Below are positions 41,186 to 50,098 of a stretch of DNA of 64,000 bases, one piece after another. The notes beneath the pieces were generated by a model. That model had not been told where the DNA came from, ran no database searches, and saw only the letters and a list, made by a program, of their open reading frames with translations. The position numbers and the translations under genes were made by a program. The stretch is from positions 1,922,001 through 1,986,000 of the forward strand of contig CBDDCH010000002.1 of NCBI GenBank assembly GCA_965226215.1. Direction: 5' to 3'. The stretch's first letter is position 1, and each line of letters begins with the position of its first letter. This DNA is from G963668345 sp965226215 (GTDB lineage: Bacteria > Acidobacteriota > Terriglobia > Bryobacterales > UBA6623).

Positions 41186-41328
41186 GCGGCTCGCTCAGAT
41201 TATTCGCCAGCCACTCTTTGAGCCACCTCCTTGCACGCCCCGGCTGGCTCGCGAGGCCCCTCACTCGTTGGCAGTGAGGAATGCCGACAGCCGCGGTTAG
41301 AGCCCTGCAGCCACTCGATCCGCCCAGA

Positions 41329-42420
41329 TCAGAAGATCCCGAAGCGTCTCTTCCGACGGGATTTGGCCGACAGAGCTTTCGTGATCGCGGTCTCCGCCAA
41401 CGGAGCCATCACCTTGTAGCCTTCGCTGTTGGGGTGAAGGCCGTCGGACGACAGTGCGGCTTCGAGCTGCCCGATCGCATCAGCCACCCTGGAGTGATAA
41501 TCGAGATAGACGAAACCGTGCTCAGCGCACATACGCCGAGTCCAGTCATTCAGTTGGCGAATCGCCTCGGGAGGTCGGTCGCGGCTTCGTTCATAGTCGG
41601 GGTTTTTAGACTTATGGTAGTCACTGATCGGCAGGATGGAAGCCATTACCGGCTTGACGCCGTGTGCTTCCGCCAGGGCGGCGATCATGGCAAGATTATT
41701 CTGGATCACGGACACCTTCACCCCACGTGCCAGGTCATTGGTACCACCCAGAACGACAACGACGCGCGGCTTGAGATCAAGCACGTCGGCCTTCATGCGT
41801 CCCAGCATTTGGCCGGTGATTTGACCGCTGATCCCCCGATTGATGTAGGGTTTGCCGGGGAAGTATTGATTCAAGGGCCAGCCGTCAGTGATGGAATCTC
41901 CGAGGAAGACCACGCGGTTTTCCTTCGGCCCCGGCGGGCCTAGCCGGAGATTGTCTTCGGCGTAGCGGGCGAGGTTATCGCGGTCCCCTCCACGGATCTG
42001 ATTCTCGTTGTATTCCAGCGACGCCCGGAAGTGGCTTGCCACACGGTCGACCGAGCTGCGAAGAGTCGTCAACTGGCGGTGAACGTCCTCGGCAAAGGGC
42101 TGCGGCTTAGGAACGGCATCCGAGATTTGGAGGTAGATGCGGGCGTTTGAAAGCAACTTTTCCAACACCGCCGTGTGTTCTCGCGTCTGGCCGACGGCCA
42201 ACGCCTTGGCGGCCTGGCGCACGTTTTCTACTAGCGGGGCCCCGGCCCGAGCAAGCTCGGGGACAGCGATGCCCGTCGCTTCCATCAAATCACTGATCTG
42301 ACGATATAGCTTGGCGGCTTCCTGCGGCTGCAGGCGGACGGATTGCGCCGTAACAGGGGTCGGCGTCGCGGCTAAGCTAAGCGCCAGCGCGATCGAAAGC
42401 TTCGCGAAAAGATGTTTCAT
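41329..42420 (-). CDS. secreted SGNH/GDSL hydrolase
   Basis: This 363-residue protein has a signal peptide (LFAKLSIALALSLAATPTPV) and a helical N-terminal region (about 30-160). The SGNH domain has FLGDSITDGW (Ser176), NRGISGQITGQ, VVVLGGTNDLARG (Asn228) and SSDGLHPNSEGY (Asp326, His329), all catalytic blocks intact. Such periplasmic or outer-membrane hydrolases deacetylate or deacylate carbohydrates or esters. It is convergent with the O-methyltransferase, about 140 bases apart. It is not closely linked to the frameshifted SGNH protein of the polysaccharide locus. Confidence 0.93.
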   Translation of the reverse strand: MKHLFAKLSIALALSLAATPTPVTAQSVRLQPQEAAKLYRQISDLMEATGIAVPELARAGAPLVENVRQAAKALAVGQTREHTAVLEKLLSNARIYLQISDAVPKPQPFAEDVHRQLTTLRSSVDRVASHFRASLEYNENQIRGGDRDNLARYAEDNLRLGPPGPKENRVVFLGDSITDGWPLNQYFPGKPYINRGISGQITGQMLGRMKADVLDLKPRVVVVLGGTNDLARGVKVSVIQNNLAMIAALAEAHGVKPVMASILPISDYHKSKNPDYERSRDRPPEAIRQLNDWTRRMCAEHGFVYLDYHSRVADAIGQLEAALSSDGLHPNSEGYKVMAPLAETAITKALSAKSRRKRRFGIF

Positions 42421-42487
42421 GATGTGTTTGATTCCGGAGTAGTTTTCGTCCCCTGGTCGTAGCAGGTGGGGTCACTATACCTGAACA

Positions 42488-43555
42488 CTAGGGGGGCGAG
42501 ACAGCCCGGGTGGTAGGCCGCGTCTCGCCAGACAGGTGACCGTCAAGCACTTCCCAAACCTTTTCCGGGGCGATCTGGAGCATCGTGTCGTGGATTTCGT
42601 TGCCTCGCTTATAGGAGGTCGGCGCTCCGGGGACGCGAAGGACGACGAAACCGCCGCCAAAGGGGCCGTTGCGAGCGGGGTCGGTTCGACCATAGATCGC
42701 CACGCCGCCGATGCCCAGGGCGGATGCCAAATGAAGCGGGCCGCTGTCCACCCCGACGACAGCCCGGGCGCGCCGCGTGGCCCCGATCAAGCCTCCCAGC
42801 GAGGAAGTGTGCAGCACGGCTGATCCCGTGGGTGCGCGATGGCAGATCTCTTCCGCGTAGGCGCGGTTCCGAGGCGCACAGTCGACGACAAGCGGCATCC
42901 TCCGATGCTTCCACAAAAGGTGCGCCAACTCGGCATAATGCTCGGGCGGCCACTGCTTGGACGTCCAGCCGGCAACCGGACTTGTGAGGACGAACTCGCC
43001 GCGCGGCAACGTCGGATCCGCCTTGCCCGGGGGGATGGGGAATGCGATCGGCCCGTCTTTCCCTCCGACCGCGCCCGCCAAGTCCAGGTTTTTCTGGACG
43101 ACGTGCCGAGCTTCCGACGGCACTCGGTCCGAGTAAAAGGATGCGGCGATCGGCTCGCGGAGTTGGTCTCGTTCAAAACCTACGACTCGATCGGCTCGGC
43201 TGAAAAAGGTGACCAGCGCGGACTTCAACAGACCCTGAAAATCGACCGCGAGATCAAAGCGGCTTGCCCGAAGCGAAGTTCTTACGGCCTGGAATTCCCG
43301 CCAGGTTACGACGCCAAAGCGCCTCCGCCAGACCGAGATCGGCAGTGGAAGGACTTCATCGATGTAGGGGTTGCCGTCGAGCAGAACTGACCATTGAGAT
43401 TCTACGGCCCATGTAATCCTAGCTTGGGGGAAGCTGCACTTTAGGCGCGCCACGGCCGGCAGGGCATGAATGACGTCCCCCATGGCGCCGAGGCGAACCA
43501 CGAGAATCCTGCGGGGAGGGTTAATCGGCGCTGTACCGTTGTAAGACATCGCCAA
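42488..43555 (-). CDS. waaC: LPS heptosyltransferase (WaaC-like, GT9)
   Basis: This 355-residue GT9 enzyme transfers heptose to the Kdo of lipid A. The N-terminus has RRILVVRLGAMGDVIHALPAV, the GDVxxxLP loop of heptosyltransferases. VDFQGLLKSALVTFFSRAD follows and the donor-binding block is AVVGVDSGPLHLASALGIGGVAIYGRTDP. It overlaps the preceding nucleotidyltransferase gene by 35 bases, so the two are translationally coupled. The order in this operon (WaaA-LpxK, WaaF, nucleotidyltransferase, this gene) supports an inner-core role. WaaC rather than WaaF is preferred from the neighbour being a clear WaaF. Confidence 0.85.
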   Translation of the reverse strand: MAMSYNGTAPINPPRRILVVRLGAMGDVIHALPAVARLKCSFPQARITWAVESQWSVLLDGNPYIDEVLPLPISVWRRRFGVVTWREFQAVRTSLRASRFDLAVDFQGLLKSALVTFFSRADRVVGFERDQLREPIAASFYSDRVPSEARHVVQKNLDLAGAVGGKDGPIAFPIPPGKADPTLPRGEFVLTSPVAGWTSKQWPPEHYAELAHLLWKHRRMPLVVDCAPRNRAYAEEICHRAPTGSAVLHTSSLGGLIGATRRARAVVGVDSGPLHLASALGIGGVAIYGRTDPARNGPFGGGFVVLRVPGAPTSYKRGNEIHDTMLQIAPEKVWEVLDGHLSGETRPTTRAVSPP

Positions 43556-43910
43556 TTACGTCCCGCGCCGAGGTCGGGTCGGCATCAACGACGGCAACAG
43601 GCTGCCACGAGGAGACAATTCGGTCCGTCTGAGGCTCGTCACAGATTACCACGTAATCCACGACAGCGAGCGCCGCCACCATCTGCGCGCGGGCGGACTG
43701 GCTGAACACAGTCTCTTGCGGGTCTTTGTCGGAATAGACGGCCACCACCAAGTATTCGCCCTTTTCCTTAGCCCCTGCCAGCCGTCGGCAGTGTTCGGCG
43801 GACAAAAGGTCGAAGCAGCCGCGGGCGACGACGACGCCCCCCTTCTCGGCCAACGACGAAAAAAGCGCCCCGGCCCGGTCCAGACTGATGATTTTGCTGC
43901 GCGTATCCAT
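43521..43910 (-). CDS. RfaE/HldE-type nucleotidyltransferase domain with degenerate HxGH motif
   Basis: This 129-residue stand-alone cytidylyltransferase-like domain is the size of the HldE adenylyltransferase half (ADP-heptose synthesis). VVVARGCFDLLSAEHCRRLAG matches the family's GCFDxLHxGHxxxL, but the ATP-binding HxGH reads SAEH, losing the first His and the Gly. YLVVAVYSDKDPQETVFSQS and VDYVVICDEP match the fold, while the KG.Y binding block is absent. It may be catalytically altered or inactive. Position between WaaF and WaaC argues for a role in heptose supply. It overlaps WaaC by 35 bases. Confidence 0.75.
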   Translation of the reverse strand: MDTRSKIISLDRAGALFSSLAEKGGVVVARGCFDLLSAEHCRRLAGAKEKGEYLVVAVYSDKDPQETVFSQSARAQMVAALAVVDYVVICDEPQTDRIVSSWQPVAVVDADPTSARDVIGDVLQRYSAD

Positions 43911-43994
43911 CGCGGCGGGCCCCAGCCCAACTCCGGAATCGTGTGCCGCTTGTTTGGCGCCGAAGCCGGAGGCCTCCGTGGAGGCGACCTGACA

Positions 43995-45059
43995 TCATAT
44001 CGCTTCGGCGGGGGGATCTGAGGCCTGGGACTCGGGCTGCGACACCAGCGTTCTGGCCATCTCGACCACCATCGCCGTGTCCACCCTCGTCATGCAGCGA
44101 TGGTCGATGGGGCATTCTCTAAGCAAGCAAGGGCTGCAATCAACCGGTTGGCGGACAACACGAGCCCAGCTTCCCGAGGGGCCGGTGGCGTGATCGTCGG
44201 TCGCTCCGAAAACGGCGACCGTCGGCACGCCCAACGCCGTAGCGACGTGCATCGGGCCCGAATCGTTCGTCAGGTAAAGCCTGCAAGTAGCGGCGAGGTC
44301 AATGAATTCCGCGAGCGTGGTCCGGCCGGCCAAATTGTAAGCGCGAGAGCCGACCTGACCGGCAACCACCTGGCACAATTCCGCCTCAGCCGGCGAGCCG
44401 AAAACGGCGACGTCGGCGTCGAAATCAGACGATAACCGGGAGGCCGCCTCGGCGAAGCGCTCCGGAAGCCACCGCTTCGCTCCTCCGAAGGCCGCGCCGG
44501 GACTAACCCCGATCCAGGGACCCGCGGGAAGTTTTCTCCTTTGCCATTGCGCCCGGCCGGCTGTGGCGGCGCGGCTTGCGCCCGCCAGACGAATGTCGGC
44601 ACTTTCGGGAAGCTGCCGGATCAGCCCCGCGCGGCGCAGCAACTCCAAGTAGTAAAACCGCTGGTGTTTGGGGATGTCGTTCGGGCCGGGAAGCGCAACG
44701 GCATCGGTCAGCAGAAAGCCTCGCCCGTCGCGAGCGTAGCCGATGCGACGAGGAATCCGGGCCAGCCACGCCAGAAGGGCGGCATCAAAGGCGTTCTGGA
44801 GTAGAATCGCGCAGTCGTATTGGTCGCTGCGCAGCTCCGCTGCTAATCGCCATTTGCCACCCAATCCACCGTGATCGCCGTTTCGGTCGTATCGGACGAT
44901 GCGATCATAGAGTTCTTCCCGCGCGTACAAGTCAGCCACCCAGGGACGCGCCAGCACCGTGATCTCCCAGTCGGGAAAGGCCTCGCGAATCGCCCGTAAG
45001 GCTGGGATCGACATCACAGCATCGCCCAACCAGTTTGTAGCTCTAACTAGCAGCTTCAT
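43995..45059 (-). CDS. waaF: ADP-heptose--LPS heptosyltransferase II
   Basis: This 354-residue GT9 enzyme adds the second heptose of the LPS inner core. MKLLVRATNWLGDAVMSIPAL and VLARPWVADLY open it, and CAILLQNAFDAALLAWLARI follows. GVSPGAAFGGAKRWLPERFAE is the WaaF signature, and TNDSGPMHVATALGVPTVAVFG is the GT9 donor site. The tail PCLLRECPIDHRCM carries the conserved cysteines of WaaF. It is complete. It is separated from the WaaA-LpxK fusion by a family B element. Confidence 0.95.
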   Translation of the reverse strand: MKLLVRATNWLGDAVMSIPALRAIREAFPDWEITVLARPWVADLYAREELYDRIVRYDRNGDHGGLGGKWRLAAELRSDQYDCAILLQNAFDAALLAWLARIPRRIGYARDGRGFLLTDAVALPGPNDIPKHQRFYYLELLRRAGLIRQLPESADIRLAGASRAATAGRAQWQRRKLPAGPWIGVSPGAAFGGAKRWLPERFAEAASRLSSDFDADVAVFGSPAEAELCQVVAGQVGSRAYNLAGRTTLAEFIDLAATCRLYLTNDSGPMHVATALGVPTVAVFGATDDHATGPSGSWARVVRQPVDCSPCLLRECPIDHRCMTRVDTAMVVEMARTLVSQPESQASDPPAEAI

Positions 45060-45178
45060 CGTTACGACTGCTTAGAGGCAAACACGGGCCGCCCGTCGCA
45101 GCCTAGTCGCCGTCCGTAGCAGAGCCTCTCTTTCCTGTGGGCTTTAGGCCCCTAGCCCGCGCTCCTTCGCCCAACCGC

Positions 45179-45313
45179 TAAAGCGACCTTAATAATGGGG
45201 ACTGCCATCCGATTTTCGTTCGTCGAAGTGCTTTGTTTCTAATAAAGATGGACTGCGGAAATCGGTGGCTGTACCCATTTTTTGTGTCACTGGACTTTCA
45301 CCACGGGCTGCTA
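45179..45313. repeat. family B element with degenerate left end
   Basis: The right end CTTTCACCACGGGCTGCTA is typical of family B. The interior keeps ATGGGGACTGCCATCC, AAGTGCTTTGTTTCTA and GGTGGCTGTACCC. The left end is eroded to TAAAGCGACC. It fills most of the 251-base gap between WaaF and the WaaA-LpxK stop. No gene is present. Confidence 0.7.
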
Positions 45314-47770
45314 GCCGGCACCCCTACGCTCAACGGCTAGAGGGACCTTGGCAGCCGAACTGGGAGAGAACGACATTTGCTTCTCGATCCAGTCCAACAG
45401 CTGATCCTTGTGTTCCACTACCGTATCAAGTCGCAGCCAATACAGGGGTAAAGGCCGGAATAGGCCGGCGGCGCGGCCTTCGAGAGTGCCGGACTTTAGG
45501 CCCTCGCGCTCGGCGGCGTACCAGAGATTCACGAGGTCCTTCTCTGTAGTGATGACCAGTCCCGCTTCGTGCCGTCGAGCCTCGGAAACGATATCAGCGA
45601 CGTCGCTACGCGAATAAACATGGTGGTCCCGAAATCGCATATGGCCGACTATCGTCAGGCCGGCTAACTCCAGGCTTCTCCAGAATGATTCCGGGTTTCC
45701 CAACCCGCAAAAGGCCAAGATCCTTTCGGATCGTAGTCGCTCGGTCGGCGTGCCCTCTCCTGAGACGGTGTTGACGGCCGTGGCAGCTCGGCTTCGCGCA
45801 GCAAAAACCGGTGCGCGAGGATTCAGATCGCGCAGACGCGCGACGAGGCCGTCGTAGTAGCCACCGGGCTCGGTGCGGGTCAGGAGAAAGGCGTCAGCGC
45901 GGCTGAGGGCCGACAGTGGCTCGCGCAAGCGACCTAGCGGTATCATCTCTCCCGCGCCGAAAGGATCGAGAGCATCGATCAGGACCAAGTCCAGGTCACG
46001 CTTGAGCTTGAAATGCTGGAAGCCATCGTCCAGCACCAAGATGTCTACGGGTTGGCTGCCCTCGAGTTTTCGACCAACCGAGTAACGATCACGTCCGATC
46101 CCGAACGGAACGTCGAGGCCTGCTTCTTCCAAGTGACGCAACAGTATCTGCGCCTCGTCTCCCGTGTGACGCGGAGAGACGGCAGATCCGGGTCGCACAA
46201 CATTTTCATCGCCCGAAAGTCGCCGGTAGCCGCGCGTTAAACCGCCCACTGCAAGACCCCGGGCAGACAACTGCTCGACAAGCCAAAGGACGATCGGGGT
46301 CTTGCCCACGCCACCCGCCGTTACATTTCCCACACAAAGAGTGAACGTCGCAAGGCGTCGCCGGTGGAGCCGGCCCCGCCTGTACGCAGCCCATCGGAGA
46401 CGGGCGGCCGACCGCCAAAGCGATGCGGGCAGCCACAAAGTGAGGTAAGCGAACCAGCCCGGGCGCCGAAGCGGCAGGGCATGGCGGTAGACTTCGACCG
46501 CTTCCCGCACCGCCCGTTTTGTCGCGCCGCGTTGGGATTCGGCAACTTGCCGGCCTCGCATCCCAATCTCGGCGGCCTTGGTCGGATGATTGAGCATATC
46601 CTCAAAGGCAGCAGCTAATTCGCCGGGGCCGTCAACTCGAACAATCGCCCGCTGCGCGATTAACTCATCCGTGATCGCACGAAAGTTGTGCATAGTGGGA
46701 CCAACCACCACCGGCTTACCGGAAAGAGCCGGCTCGAGAACATTGTGGCCGCCCCAACCGTTCAGCGATCCCCCGACAAAGACGATGTCGGCCACTTGAT
46801 AGAGCGACGATAATTCTCCGAGCGTGTCGAGCAAGAGCACTCCGGGCAGTTGGAAGCGTTTCAATGTCTCTGGGGTAAGTTGCGAGCGGCGCGCAAACGA
46901 AATTCCCGATGACGCGAGAACCTTCTCCGCTTCATCGAAGCGCTGCGGATGCCGTGGAGCAATCACCAATAACGCTCGCCGCCGGGACTTTGATAGCTTC
47001 CGAAACGCTTCGATCACGGGTTCTTCCTCGCCTTCACGGGTGCTGCCGGCCACCACGATAGGACCAGCCTCTAAACGGTCCAAAGAATCCGCAACCGCCT
47101 GGGGAACTTTTTCGGTGCTTGGCTCGAAATCGTATTTGAGGTTCCCTCCCACGCGGACCCTTGTAGGGGGAGCGCCGGCCGCAATGAGTCGCTCGCGATC
47201 GAGATCCGATTGCGTCAGCACAAGATCGGGGTACTGCAACACATCGGAGAAGAAAAAACGAAAGCGGCGGTAGCGGGGAGCCGAACGATCCGAGATCCGC
47301 GCGTTGACCAGCACCAACCCGGCTCCACTGCGCTTGGTGAGTCGGAACAGGTTCGGCCAAATCTCGGTTTCGGCCACAATAACGAGCCGCGGTCGGATGG
47401 TCCGAAACACGCGATCGAGGGCGAAGGGTAGATCGAAGGGCGAATAGAAGATTCCGTTCACCCACTGCGAGAGTTTCTCGCTCGCCATTCGGCGCCCGGT
47501 AGGTGTCGACGTGCTGACAAAGATGGGAACCTCACCGAATTGGCGACGCAGGGCTTTCACGAGCTGGGCGCAAGAGAGCACTTCGCCCACCGAGACTGCA
47601 TGTAACCAAATCGAGTTTGCCGTAGTCTGATGAAATGAGTGCGGAAGAACGCCGAATCGCTCGGGGATGCCTTTCCAGCTCTGGCCTTTGAGAAGCCCCC
47701 GGACCACCAGCAGCGGTAGCGCGACGATCGCGACCAAAGCCAGCAGCACGTTGTAGGTTAGATAAATCAA
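45311..47770 (-). CDS. waaA-lpxK: fused Kdo transferase and lipid A 4'-kinase
   Basis: A single 819-residue protein joins two lipid A enzymes. Residues about 1-430 are WaaA/KdtA: an N-terminal membrane helix, SVGEVLSCAQLVKAL with catalytic Glu63, STSTPTGRRMA, ETEIWPNLFR, VNARISDRS, GNLKYD, GSTREGEEE and GGSLNGWGGHNVLEPALSG. It transfers Kdo from CMP-Kdo. Residues about 435-819 are LpxK: a P-loop VGNVTAGGVGKTP (about 480-492), GGLTRGYRR, GDEAQIL, GIGRDR, DILVLDDGFQHFKL and TTEKDLVNL. It phosphorylates the 4' position of tetraacyldisaccharide. LpxK normally precedes WaaA in the pathway; fusion puts both at the membrane. The two domains are usually separate genes. Confidence 0.95.
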   Translation of the reverse strand: MIYLTYNVLLALVAIVALPLLVVRGLLKGQSWKGIPERFGVLPHSFHQTTANSIWLHAVSVGEVLSCAQLVKALRRQFGEVPIFVSTSTPTGRRMASEKLSQWVNGIFYSPFDLPFALDRVFRTIRPRLVIVAETEIWPNLFRLTKRSGAGLVLVNARISDRSAPRYRRFRFFFSDVLQYPDLVLTQSDLDRERLIAAGAPPTRVRVGGNLKYDFEPSTEKVPQAVADSLDRLEAGPIVVAGSTREGEEEPVIEAFRKLSKSRRRALLVIAPRHPQRFDEAEKVLASSGISFARRSQLTPETLKRFQLPGVLLLDTLGELSSLYQVADIVFVGGSLNGWGGHNVLEPALSGKPVVVGPTMHNFRAITDELIAQRAIVRVDGPGELAAAFEDMLNHPTKAAEIGMRGRQVAESQRGATKRAVREAVEVYRHALPLRRPGWFAYLTLWLPASLWRSAARLRWAAYRRGRLHRRRLATFTLCVGNVTAGGVGKTPIVLWLVEQLSARGLAVGGLTRGYRRLSGDENVVRPGSAVSPRHTGDEAQILLRHLEEAGLDVPFGIGRDRYSVGRKLEGSQPVDILVLDDGFQHFKLKRDLDLVLIDALDPFGAGEMIPLGRLREPLSALSRADAFLLTRTEPGGYYDGLVARLRDLNPRAPVFAARSRAATAVNTVSGEGTPTERLRSERILAFCGLGNPESFWRSLELAGLTIVGHMRFRDHHVYSRSDVADIVSEARRHEAGLVITTEKDLVNLWYAAEREGLKSGTLEGRAAGLFRPLPLYWLRLDTVVEHKDQLLDWIEKQMSFSPSSAAKVPLAVERRGAG

Positions 47771-47787
47771 ACTGAATCAAAACCATT

Positions 47788-48432
47788 ATGGCAAGATACA
47801 AGCAGATGCGAACCACCGTAGTTGCCGTCAGCCTGTTGATTGCGGCCAACGCCGCAGCAGCCGAGAAACAGTTCAGAGCCCGCGACGCCGGCAAGTATCC
47901 CGCCCACCAAAACCAGGCCGATGTCACGGTGGGAGTACGGCCCTACCGCGCCGAGAAAGAAACCCGTGAGGCCTTTGGAAAAGCCAAACCCTACAAGTAC
48001 GGGGTATTGCCGATTCTGGTGGTGATTACAAATGCCTCCGATCACCCACTTGGCCTGGAGAACCTCAAGGTTCGTTTCATCACGTCGGACCGCGAAGGTC
48101 TGGAGCCGCTATCGGCCGAGGATTTGGCCTACTTTCAGCCCAGCACCAAGCCCAAGGAGCTGCCTTCGTATATTCCGCGGGTGCCGGGCATCGGCCGCCC
48201 ACGGCTGAAGAAGGGGCCGCTGGCCAAGTGGGAGATTACCGAACGGGCCTTCACAGCTCCCGTCGTGCCCCCAAAAACCTCCGCCAGCGGGTTTTTCTAC
48301 TATCGAACCGGGAGGGAACCGGACCCTATCCCGGGATCGGCCATTTATCTGTCCGGGGTTCGCGATCTGACGAGCGGACAAGAACTCTTCTACTTCGAAA
48401 TCCCGCTGGACAAGTACAAGAACCGCAAGTAG
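47788..48432 (+). CDS. hypothetical secreted protein
   Basis: This 214-residue protein has a signal peptide (TTVVAVSLLIAANAAAAEK); a start at the ATG six codons later (MRTTVV) is equally good. The mature part has the strands VTVGVRPYRA, GVLPILVVITNASDHPLGLE and VRFITSDREGLEPL. Those are consistent with a beta-sandwich like an N-terminal immunoglobulin-type fold. A C-terminal KYKNRK follows. I do not recognise the family. It is divergent from the WaaA-LpxK gene, only 17 bases apart, so promoters must lie inside one of the genes or overlap. Confidence 0.75.
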   Translation: MARYKQMRTTVVAVSLLIAANAAAAEKQFRARDAGKYPAHQNQADVTVGVRPYRAEKETREAFGKAKPYKYGVLPILVVITNASDHPLGLENLKVRFITSDREGLEPLSAEDLAYFQPSTKPKELPSYIPRVPGIGRPRLKKGPLAKWEITERAFTAPVVPPKTSASGFFYYRTGREPDPIPGSAIYLSGVRDLTSGQELFYFEIPLDKYKNRK

Positions 48433-48487
48433 GCTGCCCTCGTTCGCACCGGCAGTCCCAAAGTTGGAAGCGAAGGGCTGTCACCGC

Positions 48488-48506
48488 TAGCAGCCCGTGG
48501 CACAAG
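48488..48506. repeat. solo family B end
   Basis: TAGCAGCCCGTGGCACAAGC matches a family B terminal repeat, without a partner nearby. The rest of the 220-base gap to the small membrane protein shows nothing recognisable. Confidence 0.55.
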
Positions 48507-48654
48507 CCAATAGCAGACGTAATCGTGCCCCCGGGTGTGCCGCTAGCACCGGCAGTCTTGCCGGCGGGGATGAAACCGATGCCGGCGAGCGCCACTTCAG
48601 ACAGAGACGGGACGTGTGGCTCGCGTTAGGAAGGCCACATTAATCGGGACGACG

Positions 48655-48879
48655 CTAGCTGAGTGCAGTTGTCTCAGAGGCGGGTCGAAAAGGAACTGCC
48701 CGTTGGGCTGGGGTTGATTGGGGCCCTGCCGGGGATCCGGGTAGCGAACGGAGCACTTCCTGGTAGTCCCGCTGAGCGCGGTGGGCAAAGCGCTGCTCGG
48801 CGAAAATCAAGCCCCACAACAGCGCCACGAGGAAGCTGATTACTATCAATCCTTGGTTGCTGATGTCGATCAATCTCAT
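48655..48879 (-). CDS. small single-pass membrane protein
   Basis: A 74-residue frame starts at an ATG at 48877-48879 (MRLIDISNQGLIVISFL). One hydrophobic helix (about 9-25) is followed by a charged, Pro/Ala-rich tail (RFAHRAQRDYQEVLRSLPGS). No known family. The helix and an acidic/basic pattern near it look genuine, but the tail could be random. Possible alternative: a fortuitous frame. Confidence 0.45.
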   Translation of the reverse strand: MRLIDISNQGLIVISFLVALLWGLIFAEQRFAHRAQRDYQEVLRSLPGSPAGPQSTPAQRAVPFRPASETTALS

Positions 48880-49217
48880 TGGGTTGGCCGTTCTCATTTT
48901 TCTATGAGCAATTGCCGCGCCAAACGGGATCCACGTGCTCTATCAACCAGATTCGGATTGGCCTCAGGTAAGTTACGCGCCGACCCTGTAAAAGTTCCAC
49001 GGTTCGACGGAGCAACCGTGTAATTTTTACGCACCCTATACCCATGGTAGAAGTGGGTCGGGGCGGGGGCGCAGTAGGAGCGGCGCTTGATCGACGCTCT
49101 GCCATCAAGCGGAATCTGGCACAATCAACGTGTTCCTGCTTGAAGCGAAACGACAATGGTGGGGCGCCGGAGCGGCAGTCAAGTTCAGGAATAGGTGGCC
49201 GGCGTGGGCGAAGACAG
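48880..49217. other. 338-base gap with a large stem-loop
   Basis: No gene is visible. Bases 48988-49030 form a stem-loop with arms CACGGTT/AACCGTG around a 9-base loop and outer arms GTAAAA/TTTTAC. It ends in a T-rich stretch on the plus strand (TAATTTTTACG), so it may act as a terminator for leftward or rightward transcription or as a divergent regulatory hairpin between two small membrane proteins. Confidence 0.45.
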
Positions 49218-49427
49218 ATGTCAGTTTATCTGTGCCTGATGATCGCGGTCGTTGCGTTCGGCTCCATGGTGTATTCTCTCGTCACCGGTGAAGTCCCCCT
49301 GGTTGTTTTATTTGTCCCCCTTGGAAAAGTGACCCGCCACGAGAATCCGCCGGTGTACTGGGCTTTCATCATTTCCCACCTTGTGCTTGCCATCGGCGCG
49401 CTCCTCGTGGCGAAACGCAAAGCGTGA
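49218..49427 (+). CDS. small membrane protein with two helices
   Basis: A 69-residue frame starts at an ATG at 49218-49220 (MSVYLCLMIAVVAFGSMVYS). Two hydrophobic segments (about 3-20 and 28-60, PLVVLFVPLG; AFIISHLVLAIGALL) end in KRKA. No known family. A longer frame to 49044 adds low-complexity residues. The compact two-helix layout supports a real gene, but nothing else does. Confidence 0.5.
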   Translation: MSVYLCLMIAVVAFGSMVYSLVTGEVPLVVLFVPLGKVTRHENPPVYWAFIISHLVLAIGALLVAKRKA

Positions 49428-49465
49428 TCGGCGGCTTCCTCGGCTAGTCTCTACGTAGCGGCTCT

Positions 49466-49912
49466 TTATCGCTTTTGGTGGGCTGGTGGTTCGGTCTCCA
49501 CCTGGCGGTCGAGCGCGGGGATTTTCCGCCTCACCGCTTTGGCCCTTTTGTCGTCCGGCGCCAGTTGAAGGAATCTTCGGTAGGCAGCGAGCGCATCGGA
49601 CGGCTGCTTCAGCTTTTCCCGCGAGCGACCCAGCCGCCAGTAAGCTTCTGCGTAGCTGGGGTTCCATTTCGTGGCCTCTAGGTAACGCCCCGCAGCGGCG
49701 CGATGATTGCCTTTTCTCGCGTAAAAGTTGCCGATCTTCAGATCTTTTTGCGCCTGAATGGGATTGAAGGCATACTGCGTCCGCGGAAGAAGGTCTTCGT
49801 CTTCGTCGATCAAGGGCGCCTCAGGCTCAGGCGGGGTTTCCTGTCGCTCGCGAAGTTGGCCCTGGGCAAACCCCAAGCCGGCGACCAGTACGAAAGCTAA
49901 GAGACGGCTCAC
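49466..49912 (-). CDS. exported TPR-repeat protein
   Basis: From a GTG at 49910-49912 the 148-residue product begins VSRLLAFVLVAGLGFAQGQ, a clean signal peptide. Two TPR-like helical repeats follow: LKIGNFYARKGNHRAAAGRY and AYWRLGRSREKLKQPSDALA, with the typical AEAYWRLG and PDDK features. It resembles small periplasmic TPR lipoproteins involved in assembly of complexes. The frame extends upstream to 50068 across a family A repeat element. Those residues (RERSRD... and similar) are repeat-derived, so the GTG start is preferred. Confidence 0.72.
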   Translation of the reverse strand: MSRLLAFVLVAGLGFAQGQLRERQETPPEPEAPLIDEDEDLLPRTQYAFNPIQAQKDLKIGNFYARKGNHRAAAGRYLEATKWNPSYAEAYWRLGRSREKLKQPSDALAAYRRFLQLAPDDKRAKAVRRKIPALDRQVETEPPAHQKR

Positions 49913-50098
49913 GTAAGAATTATATCTTCCGGTTGCAGGAGCAGGGCTAGTGCTTGGTTGCATAAGTTCACGATCGTTTATAGGCTGGCAATCCCTGGAC
50001 CGCTCTCTCACGGTCGCGGCTCGGAAAGTTCCGCGAATCAACCACTTTCGGGCCAGATGGACGACCATATGATCCTGCGGGAAAAAGTTTTTTAAATA

